A DNA stretch of 25,204 nucleotides from Opitutia bacterium. GTDB lineage: Bacteria > Verrucomicrobiota > Verrucomicrobiae > Opitutales > UBA953. The DNA lies in NCBI GenBank assembly GCA_004558035.1, contig SFEJ01000033.1, forward strand, positions 1-25,204. Reading direction: 5' to 3'. Below, piece after piece: positions 16,165 through 23,378 of the stretch (the stretch's first letter is position 1; every line of letters begins with the position of its first letter). The position numbers and the translations under genes were made by a program. The notes beneath the pieces were generated by a model. That model searched no databases. It was not told the origin of the DNA and saw only the letters and a program-made list of their open reading frames with translations.

Positions 16165-16192
16165 TTGCTCCGGGGCGGGAACGGCTTACACT
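16165..16192 (+). promoter_or_regulatory. Candidate promoter of the SSS symporter
   Basis: TTGCTC (16165-16170), a 16-base spacer that contains one copy of the GCGGGAACG motif, and TACACT (16187-16192). The start codon is 43 bases downstream. The GTGCTTGC string is shared with the nrdD and adhesin promoter candidates. Confidence 0.5.
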
Positions 16193-16235
16193 TTCCCGCC
16201 TTTAAATCACTCGGAAATCGTTACCCAAATTCCTT

Positions 16236-18398
16236 ATGTATACCATGTCATTATTGGCGCAGGCGGCGGCTGCCGCTTCAGAAAATCCAATGAGCATGCT
16301 CGACGCCGTCCTTTTCTGTCTGGCGGTCGTCGGCGTCATCGGCCTTGGCATCTACAAGGCCCGCCCGAAGAAAGTCGAGGGCGAAGCGAAGAAGGACACC
16401 AGCGCGGCGGATTACTTTCTCGCCGGGCGCGGTCTGTCCTGGTGGCTGGTCGGCTTCTCGCTGATCGCGGCGAACATTTCGACGGAGCAGTTCGTCGGCA
16501 TGTCCGGGCAGGCGGCGGACTGGCTGGGGCTCGCGATCGCGGGCTATGAATGGCTTGCGGCGATCGTGCTGGTCATCGTCGCGTTCTTCTTCCTGCCGAA
16601 ACTGCTGCGTTGCGGCGTGTACACGATTCCGGAATTTCTGGAAACGCGCTACAATCTCGGCTCGCGCACGATCATGGCGATTTCGACGCTGCTGATTCTC
16701 GTCGGCGTGCCGACGGCGGGCGTCATCTTCGCGGGCGCGAAGTGCATCGCGGTGTTCTTCTTCGGCGCGACGGGCGTCACGGGCGTCGATTTCAACACGG
16801 TCGCGGACGGCGCGCTCACGCTCGGCAGCCTCGTGGACGGGAACATTCTCGTCGGCTGCGTCATCATCGCGTTCTGTGCGGCGGTTTACGTCTTCGTGGG
16901 CGGGCTGAAGGCCTGCGCGTGGACGGACCTCATCTGGGGCTCGGCGCTGATTCTCGGCGGCGGCGTCATCGCGTATCTGGCGATCACGGCGCTCGGGAAC
17001 GCGGATCCGAATCACCTGATCCAGTCCGCGGCGGCGAATTCCGGCGCGACGGTCGAGGGTCTGCAGAACGCGGGCGGGATCGAACGCTTCCTGCAGCTCA
17101 ACGCGGGCGAAGCCGCTTCCGGCATGAACTCCATCGGCGGCAAGCTGCACATGATCCGTCCGGCGGACGACCCGTCGATCCCGTGGACGGCGCTGCTGCT
17201 CGGCCTGTGGATTCCGAATTTCTTCTACTGGGGGCTGAACCAGTACATCATGCAGCGCACGCTCGCGTCGAAGTCCGTCGCCGAAGGGCAGATGGGCATC
17301 GTGTTCGCGGCGTTCCTGAAGCTGCTGATCCCGTTCGTCGTCGTCATTCCCGGCATTCTCGCTTACAACCTTTACCGCGACGACCTCAAGTCCTCCGCGG
17401 ACGAAAAGAACGCCGCGGCGATTCAGGTCGTGGAAAATTCCGCCGACGCGGACAAGACGGTTTATTTCGTGACCGGCGAATACCTGCTCCAGAACAGCGA
17501 CAAGGGCATCGCGCTCCTTGAAAAGAACATCGTCGCCTACAACAAGGCGAATCCGGAAGCGCCGCTCACGCAGGAAGTCCTCAACGCCACAATCGTTCCC
17601 CACGTGAACGCGCTGCTCGCGGACATCAAGAACACGGAAACGACGCTCGCGGACCGCATCCCGCTCGCGCAGAAGGTGGCGGACTGGAACGCGGCGACCT
17701 TCGTCGCGAACGCTCCCGCGAAGGGGCTCAAGGTTTCGCAGAAGCTCGTCGGCTTCGACTACGACGCGGCGTTCCCGACGCTGATGAAGAAGCTGATGAA
17801 GCCGGGCATCACGTGGTTCGTGCTCGCGGCGCTTTTCGGCGCGGTCGTCTCCTCGCTCGCGTCGATGCTCAATTCCGCCTCGACGATCTTCACGATGGAC
17901 ATTTACCACAAGCTGGTTCCCTCGTCTTCGCCGGAATCGCTCGTGAAGGTCGGCAAGATCGGCGTCGTGGTCTGCGTGCTGATCGCGCTCGGTCTCGCGC
18001 CGTTCCTGAACAGCCCGATCTTCGGCGGCATCTTCAACTTCATCCAGGAATTCCAGGGCTTCATTTCTCCGGGCGTTCTGTGCGTGTTCCTCTTCGGCTT
18101 CTTCGTGCCGAAGTGCCCGCGCGTGTTCGGCTGGCTCGGCATCGTCGTGAACGCGGCGCTTTACGGCGCGCTGAAGGTCGCGATGCCCGACATGGCGTTC
18201 CTGAACCGCATGTCGGTCTGCCTCATCGTCTGCATCGTCATCGGCGCGCTGCTCACGGCGTGGAACGCGGCGAAGGGCGGCCAGGCGGTCATCGTTCCCG
18301 CGAAGAACGAAGTGCCGCTCGAAGGCTCGGGCAAGGCGAAGGCGTTCGGCGTGTTCGTGATCGTCGCGACCCTCGCGCTCTACACGCTGTTCTGGTAA
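16236..18398 (+). CDS. Sodium:solute symporter (SLC5/SSS family), sugar-type, with enlarged extracytoplasmic loop
   Basis: The 720-residue polytopic inner-membrane protein closely resembles the vSGLT-type branch. It has YFLAGRGLSWWLVGFSLIAANIS and EQFVGMSG in TM1, GVYTIPEFLETRYN, then YWGLNQYIMQRTLASKS. SSLASMLNSASTIFTMDIY, the sodium-site helix, starts near residue 537. Such carriers import sugars or similar solutes with sodium; the exact substrate is not determinable. It is longer than typical members (~540-600). Between AYNLYRDD (~376) and ITWFVLAALFGAV (~525) lies a charged soluble stretch of about 145 residues, longer than I recall for this loop. The chosen start is ATG 16236; 16245 is also possible. 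No Shine-Dalgarno site. It has its own promoter candidate and a shared terminator with prmC. Confidence 0.92.
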   Translation: MYTMSLLAQAAAAASENPMSMLDAVLFCLAVVGVIGLGIYKARPKKVEGEAKKDTSAADYFLAGRGLSWWLVGFSLIAANISTEQFVGMSGQAADWLGLAIAGYEWLAAIVLVIVAFFFLPKLLRCGVYTIPEFLETRYNLGSRTIMAISTLLILVGVPTAGVIFAGAKCIAVFFFGATGVTGVDFNTVADGALTLGSLVDGNILVGCVIIAFCAAVYVFVGGLKACAWTDLIWGSALILGGGVIAYLAITALGNADPNHLIQSAAANSGATVEGLQNAGGIERFLQLNAGEAASGMNSIGGKLHMIRPADDPSIPWTALLLGLWIPNFFYWGLNQYIMQRTLASKSVAEGQMGIVFAAFLKLLIPFVVVIPGILAYNLYRDDLKSSADEKNAAAIQVVENSADADKTVYFVTGEYLLQNSDKGIALLEKNIVAYNKANPEAPLTQEVLNATIVPHVNALLADIKNTETTLADRIPLAQKVADWNAATFVANAPAKGLKVSQKLVGFDYDAAFPTLMKKLMKPGITWFVLAALFGAVVSSLASMLNSASTIFTMDIYHKLVPSSSPESLVKVGKIGVVVCVLIALGLAPFLNSPIFGGIFNFIQEFQGFISPGVLCVFLFGFFVPKCPRVFGWLGIVVNAALYGALKVAMPDMAFLNRMSVCLIVCIVIGALLTAWNAAKGGQAVIVPAKNEVPLEGSGKAKAFGVFVIVATLALYTLFW

Positions 18399-18407
18399 GA
18401 AAGACGA

Positions 18408-18462
18408 AGAGTCGAAAAGTCGAGGCGCTGAAAAGGCGGTTATTCCTCAACTCTTAGACTCT
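18408..18462. repeat. Imperfect inverted repeat of AGTCGAAAAGTCG type after the symporter
   Basis: Arms 18408-18425 and 18445-18462 pair at about 14 of 18 positions (AGAGTC...GAGG against CCTC...GACTCT). This resembles the short AGTCGAAA-rich intergenic repeats I recall from many genomes, whose chance translations read KSRKVE. It precedes the true terminator. Confidence 0.45.
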
Positions 18463-18470
18463 TAAACTGA

Positions 18471-18512
18471 AAAAAACGTTCCCGTCGGGATTCCGGCGGG
18501 AACGTTTTTTTT
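18471..18512. terminator. Bidirectional terminator between the symporter and prmC
   Basis: AACGTTCCCG (18475-18484) pairs with CGGGAACGTT (18497-18506), extended inward by TCGG/CCGG (one U-G pair on the plus transcript) around a GATT loop for a 14-bp stem. A run of A on the left (18471-18476) and a run of T on the right (18505-18512) let it act on both strands. The converging symporter (plus) and prmC (minus, stop at 18512-18514) share it. The arms again contain the GGGAACG motif in inverted order. Confidence 0.92.
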
Positions 18513-19378
18513 CACCGCGCGAAGAAGAAGCGCGGGCGGTCGGAGAGGTCGGCGCGGGATTCCGTTTCGGAAAAGCCGCATTCGCAGGCGATTTCCGCGA
18601 GGCGCGCGTGGTGCGCGACGCCCGTTTCGAGCGCGACGAATCCGCCGGGAGCGAGGCGTTCCCGCGCGCTGCGCAGGATTTTTTCGAGGTCGGCGAGCCC
18701 GTCGTTCTCGGCGACGAGCGCGGAAAGCGGCTCGCGTTCGCGCACTTCCGGCTCGGCGCACTCCCATTCCGCGCGCGTGAGGTAGGGCGGGTTGGAGACG
18801 ATCGCGTCGAACGTTCCCGCGACGTTTTCGAACCAGTCGCTCCGCAGAAATTCGACGTCGGCGGGAACGCCTTTCTTCTCGAAATTGAGCGCGAAATTTT
18901 CGCGGGCGAGGGCGAGCGCGTCGGCGGAGACGTCCGCGGCGACGAGGCGCGTTCCCGGGCGTTCGGCGGCGATCGCGAGGGCGATCGCGCCCGTTCCCGT
19001 GCCGAGGTCGAGCACGCGCGCGGCGGGCGTTCCCGCGGGGCGCGCGGCGGCGAGCTTTTCGAGCACGAAGCCGACGAGCTCCTCCGTCTCCGGGCGCGGA
19101 ATGAGCGCGCGCGGATCGCACTTCAGCGTGAGCGTGCGGAAATCCGTTTCGCCGACGACGTACTGCACGGGCTCGCGGCGGGAGCGGCGCACGACGCGTT
19201 CCCGCAGCAGGTCGGTCTGCTCCCGCGTGAGCGGGCGTTCGAACTGCAGATACAGATCGAGGCGGCGGCAGCCGAGCGTTCCCGCGAAGATGAGCTCGCT
19301 CTGCAGGCGTGCGTTCCCGACGCCTTTTTTCGCGAGGAAGTCCGTGCTTTTCTTCAGCAGCTCGAGGAGTGAATTCAT
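18512..19378 (-). CDS. prmC: Peptide chain release factor N5-glutamine methyltransferase
   Basis: The 288-residue protein matches PrmC/HemK, the SAM-dependent enzyme that methylates the Gln of the GGQ motif in release factors RF1 and RF2. Visible features are an N-terminal helical domain (residues 1-75) and REPVQYVVGETDF near 69-81. PRPETEELV at 95-103, the SAM-binding DLGTGTGAIAL from 124 and the catalytic NPPY at 196-199 follow. Length is typical (~280). The start at 19378 has no Shine-Dalgarno site (CTCATG context). prfA is not adjacent in this window. The gene is one of the densest in the GGGAACG motif (about nine copies). Confidence 0.96.
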   Translation of the reverse strand: MNSLLELLKKSTDFLAKKGVGNARLQSELIFAGTLGCRRLDLYLQFERPLTREQTDLLRERVVRRSRREPVQYVVGETDFRTLTLKCDPRALIPRPETEELVGFVLEKLAAARPAGTPAARVLDLGTGTGAIALAIAAERPGTRLVAADVSADALALARENFALNFEKKGVPADVEFLRSDWFENVAGTFDAIVSNPPYLTRAEWECAEPEVREREPLSALVAENDGLADLEKILRSARERLAPGGFVALETGVAHHARLAEIACECGFSETESRADLSDRPRFFFAR

Positions 19379-19418
19379 GAGCGGAATTTTTACGCGCTTC
19401 CGCGCTTTTCACGAGCGC

Positions 19419-19451
19419 AAAAAAAGAGACGGACGCTGAAGCTTCCGTCTC
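19419..19451 (-). terminator. Rho-independent terminator of the TRL-like lipoprotein gene
   Basis: On the minus strand GAGACGGA (19451-19444) pairs with TCCGTCTC (19433-19426) across a 10-base loop, and seven T follow (complement of A 19419-19425). It lies 22 bases after the stop of the 19474-19788 gene. Unlike the other terminators it does not use the GGGAACG motif. Confidence 0.85.
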
Positions 19452-19473
19452 AATCGGTCGAAACGACGAAGGA

Positions 19474-19788
19474 TTATTCGCCGCGGACGATGCACTCGTA
19501 TTTGCCGATGACGCCGAGAGTGTTCTCAGCCTTCCAGTCGACGGAATGGACTTTCGTGATATCGCCGTTCTTCATGGCGGCGGCGATGGAGGCGTCTCCT
19601 ACCGCGACGAGCGAGAAGACGCTCGTGCACGTGGCGACTCCGACTTTGAGGCGGGTGTTGCTTTGCGCATGCGTCACGGCCACGGGAACCGAGACGTTCG
19701 TATAGAGGGCGCCGACGGGCTGGCTCGTCGCGCAGCCGGCGAGAAGCGCGGCGGCGGACGCGAGGGCGATGAGGATGGATTTTTTCAT
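19474..19788 (-). CDS. TRL-like family lipoprotein
   Basis: The 104-residue protein has a lipoprotein signal peptide with lipobox LAGC (Cys at 19). The mature part fits the TRL-like family (named from a tRNA-associated locus). It has GALYTNVSVPVAV, a CTSVFSLVAVGDASIAAAMKNGDITKVHSVDWKAEN core and a final GVIGKYECIVRGE. The biochemical role of this family is unknown; it is an exported, presumably outer-membrane-anchored small protein. It is a single-gene unit with its own promoter candidate (19855-19883) and terminator. The start has an A-rich, non-Shine-Dalgarno leader. Confidence 0.88.
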   Translation of the reverse strand: MKKSILIALASAAALLAGCATSQPVGALYTNVSVPVAVTHAQSNTRLKVGVATCTSVFSLVAVGDASIAAAMKNGDITKVHSVDWKAENTLGVIGKYECIVRGE

Positions 19789-19854
19789 TTTGGTGGGATT
19801 TGATTGTTGGAAGTTGCCGCCGGTACGGACGTTTTCCGTTCGGCGAGACTATGA

Positions 19855-19883
19855 ATAAGAATCGTTCTACGTCGTTCCCGCAA
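19855..19883 (-). promoter_or_regulatory. Candidate promoter of the TRL-like gene
   Basis: On the minus strand TTGCGG (19883-19878), a 17-base spacer and TCTTAT (19860-19855), about 65 bases before the start codon. The -35 region reads GCTTGCGGGAACG, nearly identical to the nrdD promoter candidate, with the dispersed GGGAACG motif overlapping the -35 box. Confidence 0.45.
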
Positions 19884-19936
19884 GCTTTTTTGAAGGATGG
19901 GCGTGTTTTTTTTCGGGAGGCGCGGGCGTTCCCGCG

Positions 19937-20260
19937 TCATTTGGCGGCGGCGTTCGCCGCCTCGTATTTGCGGCGGAAGCATTCGGCGACGACGAAGGCG
20001 ATCTCGGTCGAAAGCCAATAGACGACTTGGCGGGCTTCGCGGCGGGAAAGCACGAGATGCGTCGCCTTCATCTTGGAAAGGTGCAGCGACACGACCGACT
20101 GCGGGAGCCTGGTGCGGCGCACGAGCTCGGAAACCGTCAGCTCGCCCTGCAGCCTGAGCTCGTCGATGATGCGGATCCTCTGCGGGTGCCCGAGGGCGCG
20201 CAGATCTTCCGCCATTTCCTCGGCGAGGTCGCCGTAGCGCAGTTCATTTTTCGAAATCAT
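19937..20260 (-). CDS. ArsR-family winged-helix transcriptional regulator
   Basis: The 107-residue protein has the ArsR-type winged helix: ALGHPQRIRIIDELRLQGELTVSELVRRTRLPQSVVSLHLSKMKATHLVLSRREARQVVYWL, roughly residues 23-85. The recognition helix is around PQSVVSLHLSKM. There is no ELCVCDL-type metal-binding motif and no Cys at all, so it is not an obvious arsenic or cadmium sensor. It is transcribed divergently from nrdD with a 238-bp AT-rich gap, which makes regulation of nrdDG or autoregulation plausible; that is inference. The start at 20260 has context AATCATG with no good Shine-Dalgarno site. A CGCGGG/CCCGCG hairpin (19921-19936) follows the stop without a useful T-run. Confidence 0.88.
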   Translation of the reverse strand: MISKNELRYGDLAEEMAEDLRALGHPQRIRIIDELRLQGELTVSELVRRTRLPQSVVSLHLSKMKATHLVLSRREARQVVYWLSTEIAFVVAECFRRKYEAANAAAK

Positions 20261-20303
20261 GATTCCGTTTATGAATTATTAAGATATTTAGATTTATTTG
20301 AAA

Positions 20304-20332
20304 CAGGTATTTTTCGGGCGAAAATCCGTCAA
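20304..20332 (-). promoter_or_regulatory. Weak candidate promoter of the ArsR-type gene
   Basis: On the minus strand TTGACG (20332-20327), 17 bases, TACCTG (20309-20304). The following leader toward the ATG at 20260 is strongly AT-rich (20265-20300), with loose repeats of ATTTA/GATTTATTT, a plausible operator region. Confidence 0.3.
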
Positions 20333-20400
20333 GCGAAAAAATTTTTTTCGCCGTCGAGGCCGCATTTCATCGGGAAGAAAATTTTTCGGGAAAATCGTGC

Positions 20401-20428
20401 TTGCGGGAACGCGTTTTCGGGGCAGGAT
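20401..20428 (+). promoter_or_regulatory. Candidate promoter of nrdDG
   Basis: TTGCGG (20401-20406), 16 bases, CAGGAT (20423-20428), about 70 bases before nrdD. The -35 region GTGCTTGCGGGAACG overlaps the dispersed motif. No NrdR-type paired box or riboswitch was recognised here. Confidence 0.4.
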
Positions 20429-20498
20429 TTCGCCTCACTTCGCGAAAATTTCGCGGAGCCTCCCCCTTACCTTCAAACCAAGTTCAGCAAGTCATTCC

Positions 20499-22706
20499 AT
20501 GATCCTCACAGTCATCAAACGCGACGGCCGCAAGGTCGGTTTTCACACGGACAAGATCATCGCCGCCATTCAGAAGGCGATGCTCGCGACCGACCTCGGC
20601 GAAGACATTTCGCTGGCGCAGCAGATCGCGCAGCGCATCGCCTATCAGGGCGACGAGGCGATGTCCGTCGAGGCGATTCAGGACCTCGTGGAAAACGAGC
20701 TGATGAAGTCGGAGCGCAAGGACGTCGCCCGCAAATACATCGCCTACCGCGACATGCGCAACGTCGCCCGCAAGGCGAAGACGCGCGACATCTTCCTTGA
20801 GATCATCGAGGCGAAGGCGAACGACGTCACGCGCGAGAACGCGAACATGAACGCCGACACGCCCGCGGGCATGATGATGAAGTTCGCGAGCGAGACGACG
20901 AAGCCCTTCGTGGACGACTATCTGCTTTCGCCCGAAGTGAAGGAGGCCGTGCGCAAAGGCTACATCCACATTCACGACAAGGACTACTATCCGACGAAGT
21001 CGCTGACCTGCGTGCAGCACCCGCTGGACAAGATTCTGAACGGCGGCTTCTTCGCCGGACACGGCGAGTCCCGCCCCGCCAAGCGCATCGAGACGGCGAG
21101 CATTCTCGCCTGCATCTCCATGGAGACCGCGCAGAACGAAATGCACGGCGGGCAGGCGATCCCGGCGTTCGACTTCTATCTCGCGCCGTTCGTCCGCCGC
21201 AGCTTCATCGAGGAAATCAAGGTGCTCGAGGCCTATGAGGGCAAGGACTTCTCGCGCCTCTACGACGTCGAGATTCAGGATTATCTGACGAAGCCGCTCA
21301 ACGCGTTCGAGGGCGAGGCGCGCATCGTCCAGCAGGCGGTCAACCGCACGGTCGAGCGCGTGCATCAGGCGATGGAGGCGTTCGTGCACAACATGAACAC
21401 GATTCACTCCCGCGGCGGCAACCAGGTCGTCTTCAGCTCGATCAACTACGGCACGGACACGTCGGCGGAAGGCCGCTGCATCATCCGCGAGCTGCTGCTG
21501 ACGACGGACCGCGGCGTCGGCAACGGCGCGACCGCGATCTTCCCGATTCAGATTTGGAAGAAGAAGCGCGGCGTCAGCTACCTGCCCACCGACCGCAACT
21601 ACGACCTGTACACGCTCGCGTGCAAGGTCTCCTCGCACCGCTTCTTCCCGAACTTCCTCAATCTCGACGCGCCGTTCAATCAGCACGAAAAGTGGCGCGC
21701 GGACGATCCGCAGCGCTACATCTACGAGACGGCGACGATGGGCTGCCGCACGCGCGTCTTCGAAAACCGCTTCGGCGAAAAGACGTCCGTCGGCCGCGGG
21801 AACCTTTCGTTCACGACGGTCAACCTCGTGCGCCTCGCGCTCGAATGCCGCGAAATCGCGAACAAGGACGAGCGCATCACGCGGTTTTTCGAAAAGCTTT
21901 CGAGCACGCTGGACGTCGCCGCGAAGCAGCTGCACGAGCGCTTCGAGTTCCAGAAGACCGCGCTCGCGAAGCAGTTCCCGCTGCTGATGTCGTCGCTCTG
22001 GGTCGGCTGCAACGCGCTGAAGCCCGACGACACGATCGAGCCCGTCATCAACCAGGGCACGCTGGGCATCGGCTTCATCGGGCTCGCGGAATGCCTCGTC
22101 GCGCTCACGGGCAAGCACCACGGCGAAGATCCCGCGTCGCAGGAACTCGGGCTGCGCATCGTCACGTGGATGCGCGACAAGGCGAACGGCTACGCGGATT
22201 TCTACAAACACAACTATTCCGTGCTCGCGACGCCCGCGGAAGGGCTCGCCGGAAAGTTCACGCGCGGGGACCGCAAGGCGTTCGGCTCCATTCCCGGCGT
22301 CACCGACCGCGACTACTACACGAACTCCAACCACGTTCCCGTGTATTACAAGTGCTCCGCGACGCACAAGGCGAAGATCGAGGCGCCGTATCACGACCTC
22401 ACGCGCGGCGGCCACATCTTCTACGTCGAAATCGACGGAGACGCGACGCACAATCCCGAGGCGGTCGCCGCCGTCGTCGATCTGATGGACAAATACGACA
22501 TCGGCTACGCGTCCGTGAACCATTCCCGCAACCGCTGCATGGACTGCGGCGACGAAAACGCGGAAAAGGACTACCACAAGTGCCGCGTCTGCGGGAGCAC
22601 GCACATCGACCAGATTCAGCGCATCACCGGCTACCTCGTCGGCACGACTTCGCGCTGGAACTCGGGCAAGCTCGCCGAGCTCCGCGACCGCGTCGTCCAC
22701 GAATGA
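20499..22706 (+). CDS. nrdD: Anaerobic (class III) ribonucleoside-triphosphate reductase
   Basis: The 735-residue enzyme reduces NTPs to dNTPs without oxygen using a glycyl radical. The N-terminus is an ATP-cone regulatory domain (MILTVIKRDGRKVGFHTDKI, about residues 1-95). The barrel follows, with ILACISMETAQNEMHGGQAIPAFDFYL. The C-terminus has the zinc site C680xxC683...C695xxC698 and the glycyl-radical site in RITGYLVGTT (G711). Length fits the family (~710). The start at 20499 is chosen because the ATP cone starts there. An in-frame extension to 20298 adds a Lys/Arg-rich stretch crossing the promoter region. No Shine-Dalgarno site. The stop TGA at 22704 overlaps an ATG in the nrdG frame. 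The activase nrdG is next. Confidence 0.97.
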   Translation: MILTVIKRDGRKVGFHTDKIIAAIQKAMLATDLGEDISLAQQIAQRIAYQGDEAMSVEAIQDLVENELMKSERKDVARKYIAYRDMRNVARKAKTRDIFLEIIEAKANDVTRENANMNADTPAGMMMKFASETTKPFVDDYLLSPEVKEAVRKGYIHIHDKDYYPTKSLTCVQHPLDKILNGGFFAGHGESRPAKRIETASILACISMETAQNEMHGGQAIPAFDFYLAPFVRRSFIEEIKVLEAYEGKDFSRLYDVEIQDYLTKPLNAFEGEARIVQQAVNRTVERVHQAMEAFVHNMNTIHSRGGNQVVFSSINYGTDTSAEGRCIIRELLLTTDRGVGNGATAIFPIQIWKKKRGVSYLPTDRNYDLYTLACKVSSHRFFPNFLNLDAPFNQHEKWRADDPQRYIYETATMGCRTRVFENRFGEKTSVGRGNLSFTTVNLVRLALECREIANKDERITRFFEKLSSTLDVAAKQLHERFEFQKTALAKQFPLLMSSLWVGCNALKPDDTIEPVINQGTLGIGFIGLAECLVALTGKHHGEDPASQELGLRIVTWMRDKANGYADFYKHNYSVLATPAEGLAGKFTRGDRKAFGSIPGVTDRDYYTNSNHVPVYYKCSATHKAKIEAPYHDLTRGGHIFYVEIDGDATHNPEAVAAVVDLMDKYDIGYASVNHSRNRCMDCGDENAEKDYHKCRVCGSTHIDQIQRITGYLVGTTSRWNSGKLAELRDRVVHE

Positions 22707-22714
22707 AGACCGAA

Positions 22715-22766
22715 AGCGGGAAACGGAAAATCTCCGCCGCCGGCAGACGATTTTCCGTTTCCCGCT
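22715..22766. repeat. Perfect 18-bp inverted repeat between nrdD and nrdG
   Basis: AGCGGGAAACGGAAAATC (22715-22732) and its exact reverse complement at 22749-22766 flank a 16-base loop. A further partial copy (ATTTCCCGCTTTTTG) follows at 22771-22785. It occupies most of the 86-bp nrdD-nrdG gap. A stable hairpin could protect or attenuate the transcript, or adjust the NrdD to NrdG ratio. No run of T follows the stem directly. It resembles repeats I recall in other genomes whose chance translation reads ESGKRK...FSVS. Confidence 0.8.
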
Positions 22767-22792
22767 CTTCATTTCCCGCTTTTTGTTTTCCC

Positions 22793-23305
22793 ATGCCGCA
22801 CGCGATTCGAGTCCTGCGCATCGTTCCCGACACCGTCGTCGACGGTCCCGGCTTCCGCACGAGCATCTACTGCGCGGGCTGCGCGCACCATTGCGAGGGC
22901 TGCCACAATCCGCAGAGCTGGGATTTCTCCGCGGGAACGCCGATGACGCCGCGGGAGATTCTCGACGCGGTGCTCGCCGAATCGCCGGACTCCAACCTCA
23001 CGTTCACGGGCGGCGATCCCTTCTATCAGGCGGAAGCCTTCGCCGAACTCGCGCAACTCGTCAGGGCGCACGATCCGAAAAAAACGATCTGGTGCTACAC
23101 CGGATTCACGTTCGAGGAAATTCTCGCCGACGCCCGCCTGCGCGTCCTGCTCGAAAAAATCGACGTGCTCGTGGACGGCCCGTTCGTGCTTGCCCGGCGC
23201 GACGTGACGAACTTCCGTTTCCGCGGCTCGTCGAATCAGCGCCTGATCGACGTTCCCGCCTCGCTCGCCGCGGGCGTTCCCGTCGCCTGGCGCTCCCGTT
23301 TCTGA
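22793..23305 (+). CDS. nrdG: Anaerobic ribonucleotide reductase activating protein
   Basis: The 170-residue radical-SAM enzyme generates the glycyl radical on NrdD. The cluster motif is C30-x3-C34-x2-C37 within CAGCAHHCEGCHNPQSW, an NrdG-type CX3CX2C. FTGGDPFYQ (near 71-79) is the SAM-binding GGDP segment. KTIWCYTGFTFEE, DVLVDGPFV and FRGSSNQRLIDV are all NrdG hallmarks. The start at 22793 gives a typical length. An alternative in-frame ATG at 22703 overlaps the nrdD stop as ATGA and would add 30 residues encoded by the inverted repeat. That extension looks non-native but would allow translational coupling. It lies directly downstream of its substrate gene nrdD. Confidence 0.95.
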   Translation: MPHAIRVLRIVPDTVVDGPGFRTSIYCAGCAHHCEGCHNPQSWDFSAGTPMTPREILDAVLAESPDSNLTFTGGDPFYQAEAFAELAQLVRAHDPKKTIWCYTGFTFEEILADARLRVLLEKIDVLVDGPFVLARRDVTNFRFRGSSNQRLIDVPASLAAGVPVAWRSRF

Positions 23306-23378
23306 TCCCGCGGGAGAGCAGGGGGCGGCGCTTCCTCGGAACCCTTCCCGCGCGGACTTTTTTAAAGGAACCCGGCTT

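Larger units (their letters stand above)
15799..16235. other. Intergenic region between sucD and the symporter gene
   Basis: This 437-bp gap holds the sucCD terminator, a single motif copy near 15928, and a short GGGATTTC-type tandem stretch (15950-15975). It also holds the TTAA-rich repeat copy 2 (16031-16060) and the symporter promoter candidate (16165-16192). No credible coding frame is seen. Confidence 0.6.

Noticed and set aside
19921..19936. CGCGGG-loop-CCCGCG hairpin after the ArsR-type gene as its terminator
   Set aside because: The stem is only 6 bp and, on the minus strand, is followed by an A-run instead of a T-run, so it does not look like an intrinsic terminator for that gene.
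20298..20498. 67-codon N-terminal extension of nrdD
   Set aside because: It crosses the promoter candidate and is Lys/Arg/Phe-rich. The ATP-cone domain begins exactly at the ATG at 20499.
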